Source: Homoserinimonas sp044769865
GTDB lineage: Bacteria > Actinomycetota > Actinomycetes > Actinomycetales > Microbacteriaceae
Assembly (NCBI RefSeq): GCF_044769865.1
Contig: NZ_JBIZWA010000001.1
Location: 868,001-932,000, forward strand
Length of the DNA: 64,000 nt
Direction: 5' to 3'
This document shows positions 8,158 to 16,613 of this stretch, piece by piece. Under the pieces are notes generated by a model. It had not been told where the DNA came from and made no database searches. It saw only the letters and a program-made list of their open reading frames with translations. Position 1 is the stretch's first letter. Every line of letters begins with the position of its first letter. Made by a program: the position numbers and the translations under genes.

Positions 8158-9422
8158 TGCTTGATCGGCTCCATCGTTTCGAGGCCGCCGAGGTAGGGGC
8201 GCAGCGCCTCAGGCACGCGCACCGACCCGTCGGCCTGCTGGTGTGTTTCGAGAATTGCGACAAGCCACCGCGTCGTTGCGAGGGTGCCGTTGAGGGTGGC
8301 GACCGGCGCCGTCTTGCCCGACTCGCCGCGTGAGCGGATGTCGAGGCGACGCGCCTGGTACGTCGTGCAGTTCGAGGTGCTCGTGAGCTCGCGGTAGGTG
8401 CCCTGCGTCGGCACCCACGCCTCGATGTCGAACTTGCGGGCCGCGCTTGAGCCGAGGTCGCCGGCTGCGACATCGATCACGCGGTAGCTGAGTTCGCAGG
8501 CCTGCAGCATCTGCTCCTGGAAGCCGACGAGGCGCTCGTGCTCCGCCTCCGCATTCTCGGGCAGCGCGTAGCTGAACATCTCGAGCTTGTTGAACTGGTG
8601 CACGCGCAGGATGCCGCGGTTGTCCTTGCCAGCAGACCCGGCCTCGCGGCGGTAGCAGGTCGACCATCCCGCGTAGCGCATGGGACCGCCCGAGAGGTCG
8701 ATGATCTCGTCCGCGTGGTAGCCGGCGAGCGCCACCTCACTCGTGCCCGTCAGGTAGAGGTCGTCGGCGGGGAGGTAGTAGATCTCATCGGAGTGCTCGC
8801 CGAGAAAGCCCGTGCCGGCCATGACCTCGGGGCGCACGAGCGTCGGGGTGATGAGGGGCACGAAGCCCTCCGCGATCGCCTTGTCGAGGGCCATGTTCAT
8901 GAGCGCCAACTCGAGCCGGGCGCCGATGCCGCGCAGGAAGTAGAAGCGGCTGCCCGAGACCTTCACGCCGCGCGGGATGTCGATCGCGCCGAGCAACTCG
9001 CCCAGCTCGGCGTGGTCGCGCGGCTCGAAGTCGAAGCTCGCCTTCTCCCCCACCTCGCGAAGGGTGACGAAGTCCTCCTCGCCGCCCGAGGGCACGCCCT
9101 CGATGATGGGATTCTGGATGGCGCCAGCCAACCTTGTGAACTCGGCCTCGGCATCCGCCGTCACCGACGCAAGCTCCTTGACGCGTGCGGCCATCTGCTG
9201 GGCCTTCGCCAGCAGCGCCTGCTTCTCGTCACCCTTCGCCTGCGCGACCTGCTTGCCGAAGGCCTTCTGCTCGGCACGCAACGACTCCGACTCCGAGATG
9301 GCGCTGCGGCGGCGCTGGTCGGCGGCGAGCGCCTCATCGACCAGCTCGACGGATGCGCCGCGCGCTCGCTGGGAAACTCGGATGGCATCGGGGTTCTCAC
9401 GAAGCAGCTGCGGGTCAATCAC
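8154..9422 (-). CDS. serS: Seryl-tRNA synthetase
   Basis: Charges tRNA-Ser with serine. The 422-residue length is normal. An N-terminal helical coiled-coil arm (about residues 25-110, rich in Glu/Lys/Ala) binds the long variable arm of tRNA-Ser. The class II catalytic core follows, with motif 2 (CYRREAGSAGKDNRG) and motif 3 (LNGTLATTRWLVAILE), the latter holding the ATP-binding Arg. It is first in an operon with the HAD phosphatase and lies within 4 kb of two serine tRNA genes. Confidence 0.97.
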   Translation of the reverse strand: MIDPQLLRENPDAIRVSQRARGASVELVDEALAADQRRRSAISESESLRAEQKAFGKQVAQAKGDEKQALLAKAQQMAARVKELASVTADAEAEFTRLAGAIQNPIIEGVPSGGEEDFVTLREVGEKASFDFEPRDHAELGELLGAIDIPRGVKVSGSRFYFLRGIGARLELALMNMALDKAIAEGFVPLITPTLVRPEVMAGTGFLGEHSDEIYYLPADDLYLTGTSEVALAGYHADEIIDLSGGPMRYAGWSTCYRREAGSAGKDNRGILRVHQFNKLEMFSYALPENAEAEHERLVGFQEQMLQACELSYRVIDVAAGDLGSSAARKFDIEAWVPTQGTYRELTSTSNCTTYQARRLDIRSRGESGKTAPVATLNGTLATTRWLVAILETHQQADGSVRVPEALRPYLGGLETMEPIKQ

Positions 9423-9465
9423 CCTCCCAGTCTATTCGGGCGTGTCATGACGTAGCTTGGGAGTC

Positions 9466-10440
9466 GTGGCAACCTCAACTCGACGCGCGGCCGTCGTCTA
9501 CAACCCCATCAAGGTCGACATCGACGCGCTCCGCGAGGTGGTGGCGATGGTCGAGGGGCAGGCGAACTGGGAGGAGACCCTCTGGTTCGAGACGACGGTC
9601 GATGACCCGGGCGTCGGCCAGACCAGGGAAGCCGTCGCCCACGGCGCGAGCGTCATCATGGCGGCTGGCGGTGACGGCACGGTCCGCTGCGTCGCCGAGG
9701 GACTCCACGGCACGGATGCTCGGCTCGCCCTCCTTCCCTCCGGCACCGGAAACCTGCTCGCCCGCAACCTCGACCTCACCCTCGACAACCTCGAGCACTC
9801 GGTCGGTGCGGCCTTCTTCGGCAAGGACCGCCCCATCGACCTGGGCCTGCTCGAGGCGGAACGTGAAGACGGCTCGCGCGACAAGTTCGTCTTCGTCGTC
9901 ATGGCGGGAGTCGGCCTCGACGCGCAAATGATCGCCAACACCAACCCCGAGCTGAAGAAGAAGGTCGGCTGGCTCGCCTATGTCGACGCGATCGCACGCT
10001 CGCTCCGCGGCAACCACCGACTGCGCATGCGCTTCAGTGTCGACGATTCCCCCAGCCGCGCCATGTCGGCCCACACGGTGCTCATCGGCAACTGCGGCTC
10101 ACTCCCCGGCAACATCCTGCTGCTGCCGGAAGCCGCCGTCGACGACGGGATCTTCGATGTGGTCGCACTGCGCCCCAAGGGGCTCGTCGGCTGGGTGCAG
10201 ATCTGGGTCAAGATCGTGTGGGAGAACGGCGTGTTGCGCCGCACCCAGGTCGGCCGCAAGCTCCTCAGCTACACGAAGGAGGTGCGCACCCTCCGCTATA
10301 TGAAGGGGTCCACCTTCGTTGCCCGTCTCAGCCGGCCCGAGGAGTTCGAGCTCGACGGCGACGAGTTCGGCAAGGCGGTCGCGTTCAAGGCATCCGTCGA
10401 ACCGGGCGGGCTCGTCGTGCGGGTGCCCGCGAACGCCTAG
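9466..10440 (+). CDS. Diacylglycerol kinase family lipid kinase
   Basis: A 324-residue member of the DagK/YegS family of soluble lipid kinases. The nucleotide-binding signature GGDGTVRCVAEGL lies near residue 66, followed by LPSGTGNLLARNL. The C-terminal beta domain ends in FELDGDEFG, as in the family. It should phosphorylate diacylglycerol or a related lipid at the membrane surface. The GTG at 9466 is chosen because a TAGCTT -10 box ends seven bases before it, fitting a leaderless start; a TTG nine bases earlier is the alternative. It stands alone, divergent from serS. Confidence 0.87.
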   Translation: MATSTRRAAVVYNPIKVDIDALREVVAMVEGQANWEETLWFETTVDDPGVGQTREAVAHGASVIMAAGGDGTVRCVAEGLHGTDARLALLPSGTGNLLARNLDLTLDNLEHSVGAAFFGKDRPIDLGLLEAEREDGSRDKFVFVVMAGVGLDAQMIANTNPELKKKVGWLAYVDAIARSLRGNHRLRMRFSVDDSPSRAMSAHTVLIGNCGSLPGNILLLPEAAVDDGIFDVVALRPKGLVGWVQIWVKIVWENGVLRRTQVGRKLLSYTKEVRTLRYMKGSTFVARLSRPEEFELDGDEFGKAVAFKASVEPGGLVVRVPANA

Positions 10441-10469
10441 CGGATACCCAGCGTCACTACACTGTGCGC

Positions 10470-11354
10470 ATGTTCACGCCGGAACTCGGGTCTACCGTCG
10501 CGGTCATGCGCGCCTCGCTGCCGAAGCTCAACCCGAGCGAGCGCCTCGTGGTTGAGCAGATGATCGCCGATCCCGGCGGGATTCCTGAGCTGGCGGCATC
10601 TGATCTCGCTGCCCGATGCGGCACGTCGGCGGCCACCGTGATCAGGGCGTGCCAGGCGATGGGCTTCAAGGGCTTCCAACACGTGCGCACGCTGCTCGTG
10701 CGCGACGCCGGGGCTGCGGCTGCCGCTGGCGAGTCGCTCGTGCTCGAGCAGGCCGGCATTGCTGGGCGCGCGGCACGGCAGCTTCGCGAGACCGCGTCGC
10801 TGCTCGAGGGCGCCGCGAAGGCGATGGACGCGGGGATCATCGAACGTGCCGTCTCGCTGTTGTCCGAGGCGCGGCGAATAGTGCTGATCGGTTCCGGGTC
10901 GTCTGCCGCGACGGTGCAGGCGCTGTCGCTGCGTTCCGCGTTCTCTGGCATTGCGGTCGAGGCGCCAAGTGATCCCGTAGTGCAGGCGCTCACCTGTCGC
11001 CTGCTCGATGCGAATGACGTGTGCCTCGCCGTGAGCGACTCCGGCATGACACCCGCGACGGTCACCGCCGCTGAGGCCGCGAAGAAGTCGGGCGCATCGG
11101 TCATCGCCGTCACCGGTTACGCGAGGTCTCGGCTGGCGCAACTGGGGGATGTCACGGTGACGGCTGGCGTCGCTGGGGCGTCGTGGCAGCACTCGGTGCT
11201 CGCCAGCAACATGGTGCAGATGGTGATTTTGAACGCGATGCAGCTTGAGGTGGCATCCCGCCGTTCGGTGCTGGAGCGCTCGACCGCGCTCGCGAGCGAG
11301 GAGATCTTCGAGAGCGTTCTCCCCGAGCCTGAGGGTGAATCGCCCCTCGGCTGA
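10470..11354 (+). CDS. MurR/RpiR family transcriptional regulator
   Basis: A 294-residue regulator. The N-terminal winged helix-turn-helix spans about residues 15-75 (LAARCGTSAATVIRACQAMGFKGFQ), and a C-terminal SIS sugar-phosphate sensing domain begins near residue 125 (RIVLIGSGSSAATV) and includes VSDSGMTPATV. The start is leaderless: TACACT at 10458-10463 is followed after six bases by ATG. It precedes, on the same strand, an ABC importer operon carrying two phosphoester-cleaving proteins. A phosphorylated sugar or polyol is therefore a reasonable guess for its ligand, and the operon a reasonable target. Confidence 0.9.
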   Translation: MFTPELGSTVAVMRASLPKLNPSERLVVEQMIADPGGIPELAASDLAARCGTSAATVIRACQAMGFKGFQHVRTLLVRDAGAAAAAGESLVLEQAGIAGRAARQLRETASLLEGAAKAMDAGIIERAVSLLSEARRIVLIGSGSSAATVQALSLRSAFSGIAVEAPSDPVVQALTCRLLDANDVCLAVSDSGMTPATVTAAEAAKKSGASVIAVTGYARSRLAQLGDVTVTAGVAGASWQHSVLASNMVQMVILNAMQLEVASRRSVLERSTALASEEIFESVLPEPEGESPLG

Positions 11355-11426
11355 TCCCTGTCCCAGTCTTCAACTCTGGTTCGCGCTGCCTTCACTCTCC
11401 GTTCACCCTCACAAAGCACGCTCACG

Positions 11427-11464
11427 GTGAAACGTCATTGCATGACTTACGCAGACGTGAAACG
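11427..11464 (+). promoter_or_regulatory. Putative operator region of the ABC importer operon
   Basis: GTGAAACG occurs at 11427-11434 and again at 11457-11464, exactly 30 bp (about three helical turns) apart. Between them sits the inverted repeat GTCAT-TGC-ATGAC (11434-11446). The block lies 18 bp before the ATP-binding-protein gene, where an RpiR-type repressor would be expected to bind. The repeats are seen directly; their use as an operator is inferred. Confidence 0.5.
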
Positions 11465-11481
11465 CCGATACAGGGAGCACT

Positions 11482-12609
11482 ATGGGACGCATCGAGATCG
11501 AGAACCTCAGCCGGAGGTTCGCGAAGACGGTCGCCGTCGACCGCGTCAGCCTCACCATCGACGACGGCGAGTTCCTCGTCCTCCTCGGGCCGAGCGGATG
11601 CGGCAAGTCGACATTGCTCCGGATGCTCGCCGGGCTGCTTCCCGCGACATCCGGTCGCATCCGGGTCGACGACCGCGATGTGACGGCAGAACCAGCACGT
11701 GGTCGCGACCTCGCAATGGTGTTCCAGAGCTACGCGCTCTACCCCCACCTCACCGTCGCCCAGAACCTTGCCTTCCCCCTGCGCGCCCGGCGCCGCCCCC
11801 GCAACGAGATCCGCGATCGCGTCCAGCGCACCGCAGAGAGTCTCGACATCGCGCACCTGCTCGAACGACGCCCCAAGGAACTCAGCGGAGGCCAGCGCCA
11901 GCGCGTCGCCGTCGGCCGGGCACTCGTGCGAGACCCCCGGGCCTTCCTCATGGACGAACCGCTCTCAAACCTCGACGCGAAGCTGCGCACCGCGACCCGC
12001 CACGAACTCGTCTCGCTCCACCGCCGCCTCGGCGCCACCTTCGTCTACGTCACTCACGACCAGGTCGAGGCGATGACGATGGCCACCCGCATCGCCGTGC
12101 TCAATGCGGGCCGCGTCGAACAGGTCGGCACCCCTGACGAGATCTACCACCGCCCCACGAGCGTCTTCGTCGCCGGATTCATCGGAAGCCCCCCGATGAA
12201 TCTTCTGCCAGCGACCGTCACGAGTCACGCCGGAAGCGTGCGAGTGGAAGGCAACAGCTTCGGCGGCACAGTGCGCGCGGGCGAGAGCCCCGAACTCTTC
12301 GTCACGCTCGGCGTGCGACCCGAGCACCTCCACGTCGGCCCGCTTCCAGCCGGAGCCGAGGGCATCGCGCTCGACGCCACAGTGTCGTCGATCGAGAAGC
12401 TCGGACACGAGACGCTCGTGCTTGCCTCGGTCGGCGACCGACCCGTCGCCCTCCGCACGCGTCCCGGCACGCAGTTCGACGAGGGCACCCCCCTCGCACT
12501 GCACGCACTCGCGACTGACACACACCTCTTCGATGCCGCCACCGGCATCCGCCTCGAATGGGTCGACGACGACGTCGAGGCTCGCCAACTCACGACCGCC
12601 CTCTCCTGA
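11482..12609 (+). CDS. ABC transporter ATP-binding protein, UgpC/MsiK type
   Basis: A 375-residue ATPase of a carbohydrate-type (CUT1) importer. Walker A GPSGCGKST is at residues 36-44, the Q-loop at FQSYALYP, the signature LSGGQRQRV starts near residue 134, Walker B FLMDEP is near 155-160 and the switch His is in VTHDQ. A C-terminal TOBE/OB-fold regulatory region follows (FVAGFIGSPPMNLL onward). It heads the operon with the binding protein 29 bp downstream. Proteins of this type can serve several importers, so it might also energise the ATPase-less cellobiose importer at 24-27 kb. Confidence 0.9.
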   Translation: MGRIEIENLSRRFAKTVAVDRVSLTIDDGEFLVLLGPSGCGKSTLLRMLAGLLPATSGRIRVDDRDVTAEPARGRDLAMVFQSYALYPHLTVAQNLAFPLRARRRPRNEIRDRVQRTAESLDIAHLLERRPKELSGGQRQRVAVGRALVRDPRAFLMDEPLSNLDAKLRTATRHELVSLHRRLGATFVYVTHDQVEAMTMATRIAVLNAGRVEQVGTPDEIYHRPTSVFVAGFIGSPPMNLLPATVTSHAGSVRVEGNSFGGTVRAGESPELFVTLGVRPEHLHVGPLPAGAEGIALDATVSSIEKLGHETLVLASVGDRPVALRTRPGTQFDEGTPLALHALATDTHLFDAATGIRLEWVDDDVEARQLTTALS

Positions 12610-12638
12610 CCCGCTCCACCCCTCACTGAAAGAGATCC

Positions 12639-13991
12639 ATGGGAACCATCCACAAGACCACCGCGCTCACGGCCCTCGGCGTCGTCGCTGCGCTCACCCT
12701 CGCCGGCTGCACCGCTGGCGCTGGCGCCTCGTCGAGCGCCGACGCCGCCCCCGCATTCGACCCCGACAAGCAGTACGACATCGTCTTCGAGAGCTACAAC
12801 CTCGGCAACGCCACCTGGGAACCGACCATCCTCGAGCTCATCGAGCGCTTCGAAGCGAAGTACCCCAACGTGTCCGTGACGGCGCAGGCCAGCGGCTCCG
12901 ACTCGACCGCCGCAGGCGGCACCGCGCAGAGCGTGCAGCGCCAGGTGCTCGCCGGTAACGCGCCTGACGTCGTGCAGATGACGTTCGACACCATGGCCTA
13001 CGCCGTGAGCGACCTCCAGGCGAAGCCGCTCGACGAACTCTTCGGCACCGATGCGATCGACGAACACTTCGGCGGTGAGTACCCCATGCACGAGAGCGTG
13101 CGCGACTTCGGAGCCTCCGGCGACCACGTCTACGGCATCCCCTATGTGCTCTCGACGCCGATGTTCTACTACAACGAGAGCGCGCTCGCGGAGATCGGCA
13201 TCACCGACCCCGACTTCTCGACCTGGGAGTCGGTTGCCGAGGTCGCCAAACAGGCGACGGCCGCTACCGGCACACCGTCGCTCAGCGTCTCGTGCTTCGA
13301 CCCCGTCGGCGAATGGTGTCTACAGTCGATCTTCCGCAGCAACGATGCCCGCGTCCTGAGCGAGGATGGCTCCACAATCACCGTGGCGGCGCCTGAGGCC
13401 ATCGATGCGCTCAGCGGCTTCCAGCAGATGACCGCGGACGGCACGCTGCAGAACGCGGACTTCATGGCCCAGGTAGAAACCTTCGCCGGCGGCAGCACCC
13501 TCATGCACGTGAACTCCGCGTCCATGCAGAAGTCCTTCGAGGGCGGCGCATCGGCAGGCGGTTGGTCGCTCAGCGCGGTCGGCATGCCCGGATTCGCCGG
13601 TGAGGAAGTCATCCCGACGAGCTCCGGCTCAGCCCTACTCATGTTCTCGCAGGACGCCGACAAGCAGGCTGCCGCGTGGGAGCTTCTGAAGTTCATGACG
13701 AGCGAGGTCGCCTACGAGGCCATCTCCCCGCTCGGCTACCTCCCGCTGCGAACCGGTCTCATCGAAGAGGGCGCCCCGCTCGCTGAATGGGCCGCAGGCA
13801 ACTCGCTCCTCACGCCGAACCTCGAGCAACTCGACCGGCTCGAGCCCTGGGTGTCCTTCCCCGGCACCAACTACGTGCAGGTGACGACGGCGATCATGGA
13901 TGCGACCGAAGCGATCGTCTACAACGGCGCCGATGCCAAGTCCACGTTGACCGAGGCCGCCGAGCGCGCCCAGGGACTGATCTCCAAGTGA
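12639..13991 (+). CDS. Extracellular solute-binding lipoprotein (UgpB-like)
   Basis: A 450-residue substrate-binding protein of a CUT1 importer, exported and lipid-anchored. The lipobox LAGC places the modified Cys at residue 24. A family 1 solute-binding fold follows (ERFEAKYPNVSVTAQ, APDVVQMTFD, YGIPYVLSTPMFYYN). Two Cys in the middle (VSCFDPVGEWC) may form a disulfide. Its stop overlaps the start of the phosphatase gene by four bases. The overall look is closest to glycerol-3-phosphate/glycerophosphodiester binders, but specificity cannot be read from sequence. Confidence 0.88.
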   Translation: MGTIHKTTALTALGVVAALTLAGCTAGAGASSSADAAPAFDPDKQYDIVFESYNLGNATWEPTILELIERFEAKYPNVSVTAQASGSDSTAAGGTAQSVQRQVLAGNAPDVVQMTFDTMAYAVSDLQAKPLDELFGTDAIDEHFGGEYPMHESVRDFGASGDHVYGIPYVLSTPMFYYNESALAEIGITDPDFSTWESVAEVAKQATAATGTPSLSVSCFDPVGEWCLQSIFRSNDARVLSEDGSTITVAAPEAIDALSGFQQMTADGTLQNADFMAQVETFAGGSTLMHVNSASMQKSFEGGASAGGWSLSAVGMPGFAGEEVIPTSSGSALLMFSQDADKQAAAWELLKFMTSEVAYEAISPLGYLPLRTGLIEEGAPLAEWAAGNSLLTPNLEQLDRLEPWVSFPGTNYVQVTTAIMDATEAIVYNGADAKSTLTEAAERAQGLISK

Positions 13992-14743
13992 CCTCCCAAC
14001 TCGTCCTGGAGGGGGGCCCCGCGCGGGTTCCCCTCCGGGGTACCTACAACCTGCGCACCGTCGGGCCGTTTCCGAGCATCCACGGCGCCATCCAGGCGGA
14101 ACGCCTCTACCGCTCCGACGCGCTGCACGCGCTCGACGATGCGGCCCGCAACGCGCTGGCGGAGCTCGGTATCCGCAGGATCGTCGACCTCCGCTCCGAC
14201 GCTGAGGTCGCGCAACGCCCCGACCGGCTCCCGGCCAACGTCGACTACGTGCACCATCCGCTCCTCCTCGTCTCGCCCGAGAACGCCGGACAAGAGGAAC
14301 TCACCCTCCCCCGCCTGTACCAGCGGATGGTTGAGCACGACGGCCGCCTGCTGGCCTCCGCTGTCGCCCTCCTCTCCACCCACGAAGGGGCAGTGCTCGT
14401 CCACTGCACCGCCGGCAAGGACCGCACCGGTCTCGTTGTCGCCCTCGCCCTGCTCGCGGCAGGGGCAAGCACCGACGACGTCATCACTGACTACGCGCAG
14501 ACCGAAGCGCACCTCGTCGGCGAATGGACCCAGGGGATGCTGCGGGACCTCGCCCGCGCAGGCATCGCCGCCAGCGAGCGACTCGTCCAGATCCTCAACG
14601 GCAGCCCGGCCGAGCTCATGGCCGACACGATCCGAAGCATCGAGACGAGCCACGGGAGCGCGCAGGACTACCTCCTCGACCACGGCCTGGCAGAAACCGA
14701 CCTCGACGCGCTCATCGCACACCTCACGACCCCGCGCCCCTGA
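13988..14743 (+). CDS. Tyrosine-phosphatase-family phosphoesterase (Y_phosphatase3 type)
   Basis: A 251-residue cytoplasmic phosphatase of the cysteine-based superfamily. The P-loop HCTAGKDRTG has the nucleophile Cys at residue 140 and Arg at 146. The upstream YNLRTVGPFP and IVDLRSDAEV segments match PF13350. Such proteins act on phosphotyrosine, phosphoinositides or small phosphoesters. The GTG start overlaps the binding-protein stop (GTGA), and its own stop overlaps an ATG upstream of the next gene. Its location inside an importer operon argues for a catabolic role on the imported substrate rather than signalling, which is an inference. Confidence 0.85.
   Translation: MTSQLVLEGGPARVPLRGTYNLRTVGPFPSIHGAIQAERLYRSDALHALDDAARNALAELGIRRIVDLRSDAEVAQRPDRLPANVDYVHHPLLLVSPENAGQEELTLPRLYQRMVEHDGRLLASAVALLSTHEGAVLVHCTAGKDRTGLVVALALLAAGASTDDVITDYAQTEAHLVGEWTQGMLRDLARAGIAASERLVQILNGSPAELMADTIRSIETSHGSAQDYLLDHGLAETDLDALIAHLTTPRP
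14008..14036 (+). other. Stem-loop at the binding-protein/phosphatase junction
   Basis: GGAGGGG pairs with CCCCTCC around a GC-rich loop, starting 17 bp after the binding-protein stop and lying within the first codons of the phosphatase gene. Hairpins at this place often protect binding-protein mRNA and lower expression of later genes. There is no T-run, so it is not a classic terminator. Confidence 0.5.
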
Positions 14744-14754
14744 TGGGAGACCCA

Positions 14755-15651
14755 GTGAATACCCTCACCCTCGAAGCTCAGTATGGCAACCCGACCCACA
14801 CGGTGCTGCACCTCAGCGACACCCACCTGGTGGAACACCGGCGCCCCCTCTACGGCGCGATCGACAGCGACGCGCAACTCGCCGCGCTCCTCGACAGGCT
14901 TCGCAACTCCAGCATCCGCCCCGACGCCATCGTGCTCACGGGCGACCTCGCAGACCACGGAGCACCCGACGCCTACGAGCGGCTTCGGGCCGCACTCGAC
15001 CCCGTCGCCGCGGAATACGGATGCCCGATCGTCTGGGTCATGGGCAACCATGACAACCGAGGGGTGTTCCGCGAGAAGCTGCTTGACGAGGCATCCACCG
15101 ACACGACGCCGATCGACTCGGTCACGACCGTCAACGGCCTGCGCCTTATCGCGCTCGACTCGACCGTGCCGGGGCACCACCACGGCGAGATCGACCCGGA
15201 ACAGCTCGAATGGCTCACCCACGAGCTCGCAGTGCCCGCACCGCACGGCACCCTCATCGCCCTTCACCACCCGCCGGTCCCCACGCCCCTGCCACTCCTG
15301 CAACTCGTCGAGCTCCGCCGCGGTGAGCGCCTCGCGGCCGTCATCGCGGGCACCGACGTGCGGGGCATCCTCGCGGGCCACTTCCACTACTCGACCACGA
15401 GCCTCCTCGCGGGTGTGCCCGTCTCGGTCGCAGCCGCAACCTGTTACACGCAGGACCTCCTCGTCGCGGCCGGTTACACGCGGGCCCAGCAGGGTGGCGC
15501 CGGGGCAAACCTTGTGCACGTCTACGCCGACCGAGTCGTGCACTCCTCCGTGCCGCTCGAACTCTTCGACACCGTCTACGAGGTGACGCCGGCCAATATC
15601 GCCGCGCTGCTCGGCCAGGGCGGCGACGCCCCCGACCTCATGAACAGCTGA
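14755..15651 (+). CDS. Metallophosphoesterase (cyclic-nucleotide/glycerophosphodiester phosphodiesterase type)
   Basis: A 298-residue calcineurin-like phosphoesterase, cytoplasmic. It carries the dinuclear metal motifs in order: LSDTHL (Asp22, His24), GDLADHG (Asp65), GNHDNR (about residues 97-102), LHHPP, and GHFH near residue 213. These match the CpdA/GpdQ group, which cleaves cAMP or glycerophosphodiesters. The GTG at 14755 has GGGAGA six bases before it; an in-frame ATG at 14743 overlapping the previous stop is an alternative. The stop overlaps the ATG of the first permease (TGATG). Context favours hydrolysis of an imported phosphodiester. Confidence 0.85.
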   Translation: MNTLTLEAQYGNPTHTVLHLSDTHLVEHRRPLYGAIDSDAQLAALLDRLRNSSIRPDAIVLTGDLADHGAPDAYERLRAALDPVAAEYGCPIVWVMGNHDNRGVFREKLLDEASTDTTPIDSVTTVNGLRLIALDSTVPGHHHGEIDPEQLEWLTHELAVPAPHGTLIALHHPPVPTPLPLLQLVELRRGERLAAVIAGTDVRGILAGHFHYSTTSLLAGVPVSVAAATCYTQDLLVAAGYTRAQQGGAGANLVHVYADRVVHSSVPLELFDTVYEVTPANIAALLGQGGDAPDLMNS

Positions 15652-16604
15652 TGTTCGCGCCCACACCCAGCAACACCTCCGCGCCCGCGAGCGAACCTGA
15701 AGACGAAGGGCCACGCGCGCGTCGCCGCTCGGTCCGCGTCGCACCGTACCTCTACGTCGCGCCAGCTCTCCTGCTGCTCGGCATCTGGACCTACCGGCCG
15801 CTCATCGAGACAATTCAACTCTCGTTCTACGACTGGAACATGCTGCCCACGAGTCCGAAGACGTTCGTCGGCGTGCAGAACTACCTCGATGTGCTCGCAC
15901 TGCCCGACATGCAGCAGGCGGTCGTGAACACGGGCGTGTACGTGCTCGCCGCCCTCGTCTTCCTCGTCGCCGTCCCCACCGTCATCGTGCTCCTCGCGCG
16001 GGGCATCGGGCGGCGTGCATCCATGGCATACCAGGCCATCATCTTTCTGCCCTACCTCATGACACCGGTCGCGACAACGGCGGTATGGCGCTGGCTCTTC
16101 GCCGAGGAGACGGGACTCATCAGCCGCTGGGCCGCTGGCGTCGGCGTCGACCTCGGCAATGTGTTCCGCGACCCGGACCTCTCCCTTTGGGCCATCATCG
16201 CCATCCTCGGCTGGCAGATGATCGGCTTCGGGGTGCTCATGGTCACGGCCGGTCACACCGGAATCAGTCCCGACTACGCGGCGGCCGCGTCCGTCGACGG
16301 CGCCACCGAGTCCTACACGGTCAGGCGAGTCATCCTCCCCCTGCTCTCGCCGACACTCGTGTTCCTGGGACTCATGTCCATCCTCCTCGTCGCCCAGTGG
16401 TCATTCCCACTCATCGACATCCTCACGGGAGGCGGCCCAGGGGCATCATCGACAAACGTCTACCACGTGCTCTACGAATATGGCTTCCAGAGCTTCGACT
16501 CCGGCATCGCCGCAGCGGCCGGCACCCTCTTCTTCGTCGCCTTCGGCCTCATCGCCACACTCTTCGTGGAACTGAGCGAGCGCGTCAGCTTCTACGACGA
16601 CTAA
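15651..16604 (+). CDS. ABC importer permease (UgpA/MalF type)
   Basis: A 317-residue inner-membrane permease with six main predicted helices after a 27-residue charged N-terminus. The conserved coupling-helix (EAA) loop reads YAAAASVDGATESYTVRRV, near residue 210. It overlaps the metallophosphoesterase stop by one base and is followed after nine bases by the second permease, so all belong to one operon. Confidence 0.9.
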   Translation: MFAPTPSNTSAPASEPEDEGPRARRRSVRVAPYLYVAPALLLLGIWTYRPLIETIQLSFYDWNMLPTSPKTFVGVQNYLDVLALPDMQQAVVNTGVYVLAALVFLVAVPTVIVLLARGIGRRASMAYQAIIFLPYLMTPVATTAVWRWLFAEETGLISRWAAGVGVDLGNVFRDPDLSLWAIIAILGWQMIGFGVLMVTAGHTGISPDYAAAASVDGATESYTVRRVILPLLSPTLVFLGLMSILLVAQWSFPLIDILTGGGPGASSTNVYHVLYEYGFQSFDSGIAAAAGTLFFVAFGLIATLFVELSERVSFYDD

Positions 16605-16613
16605 GGACACACC

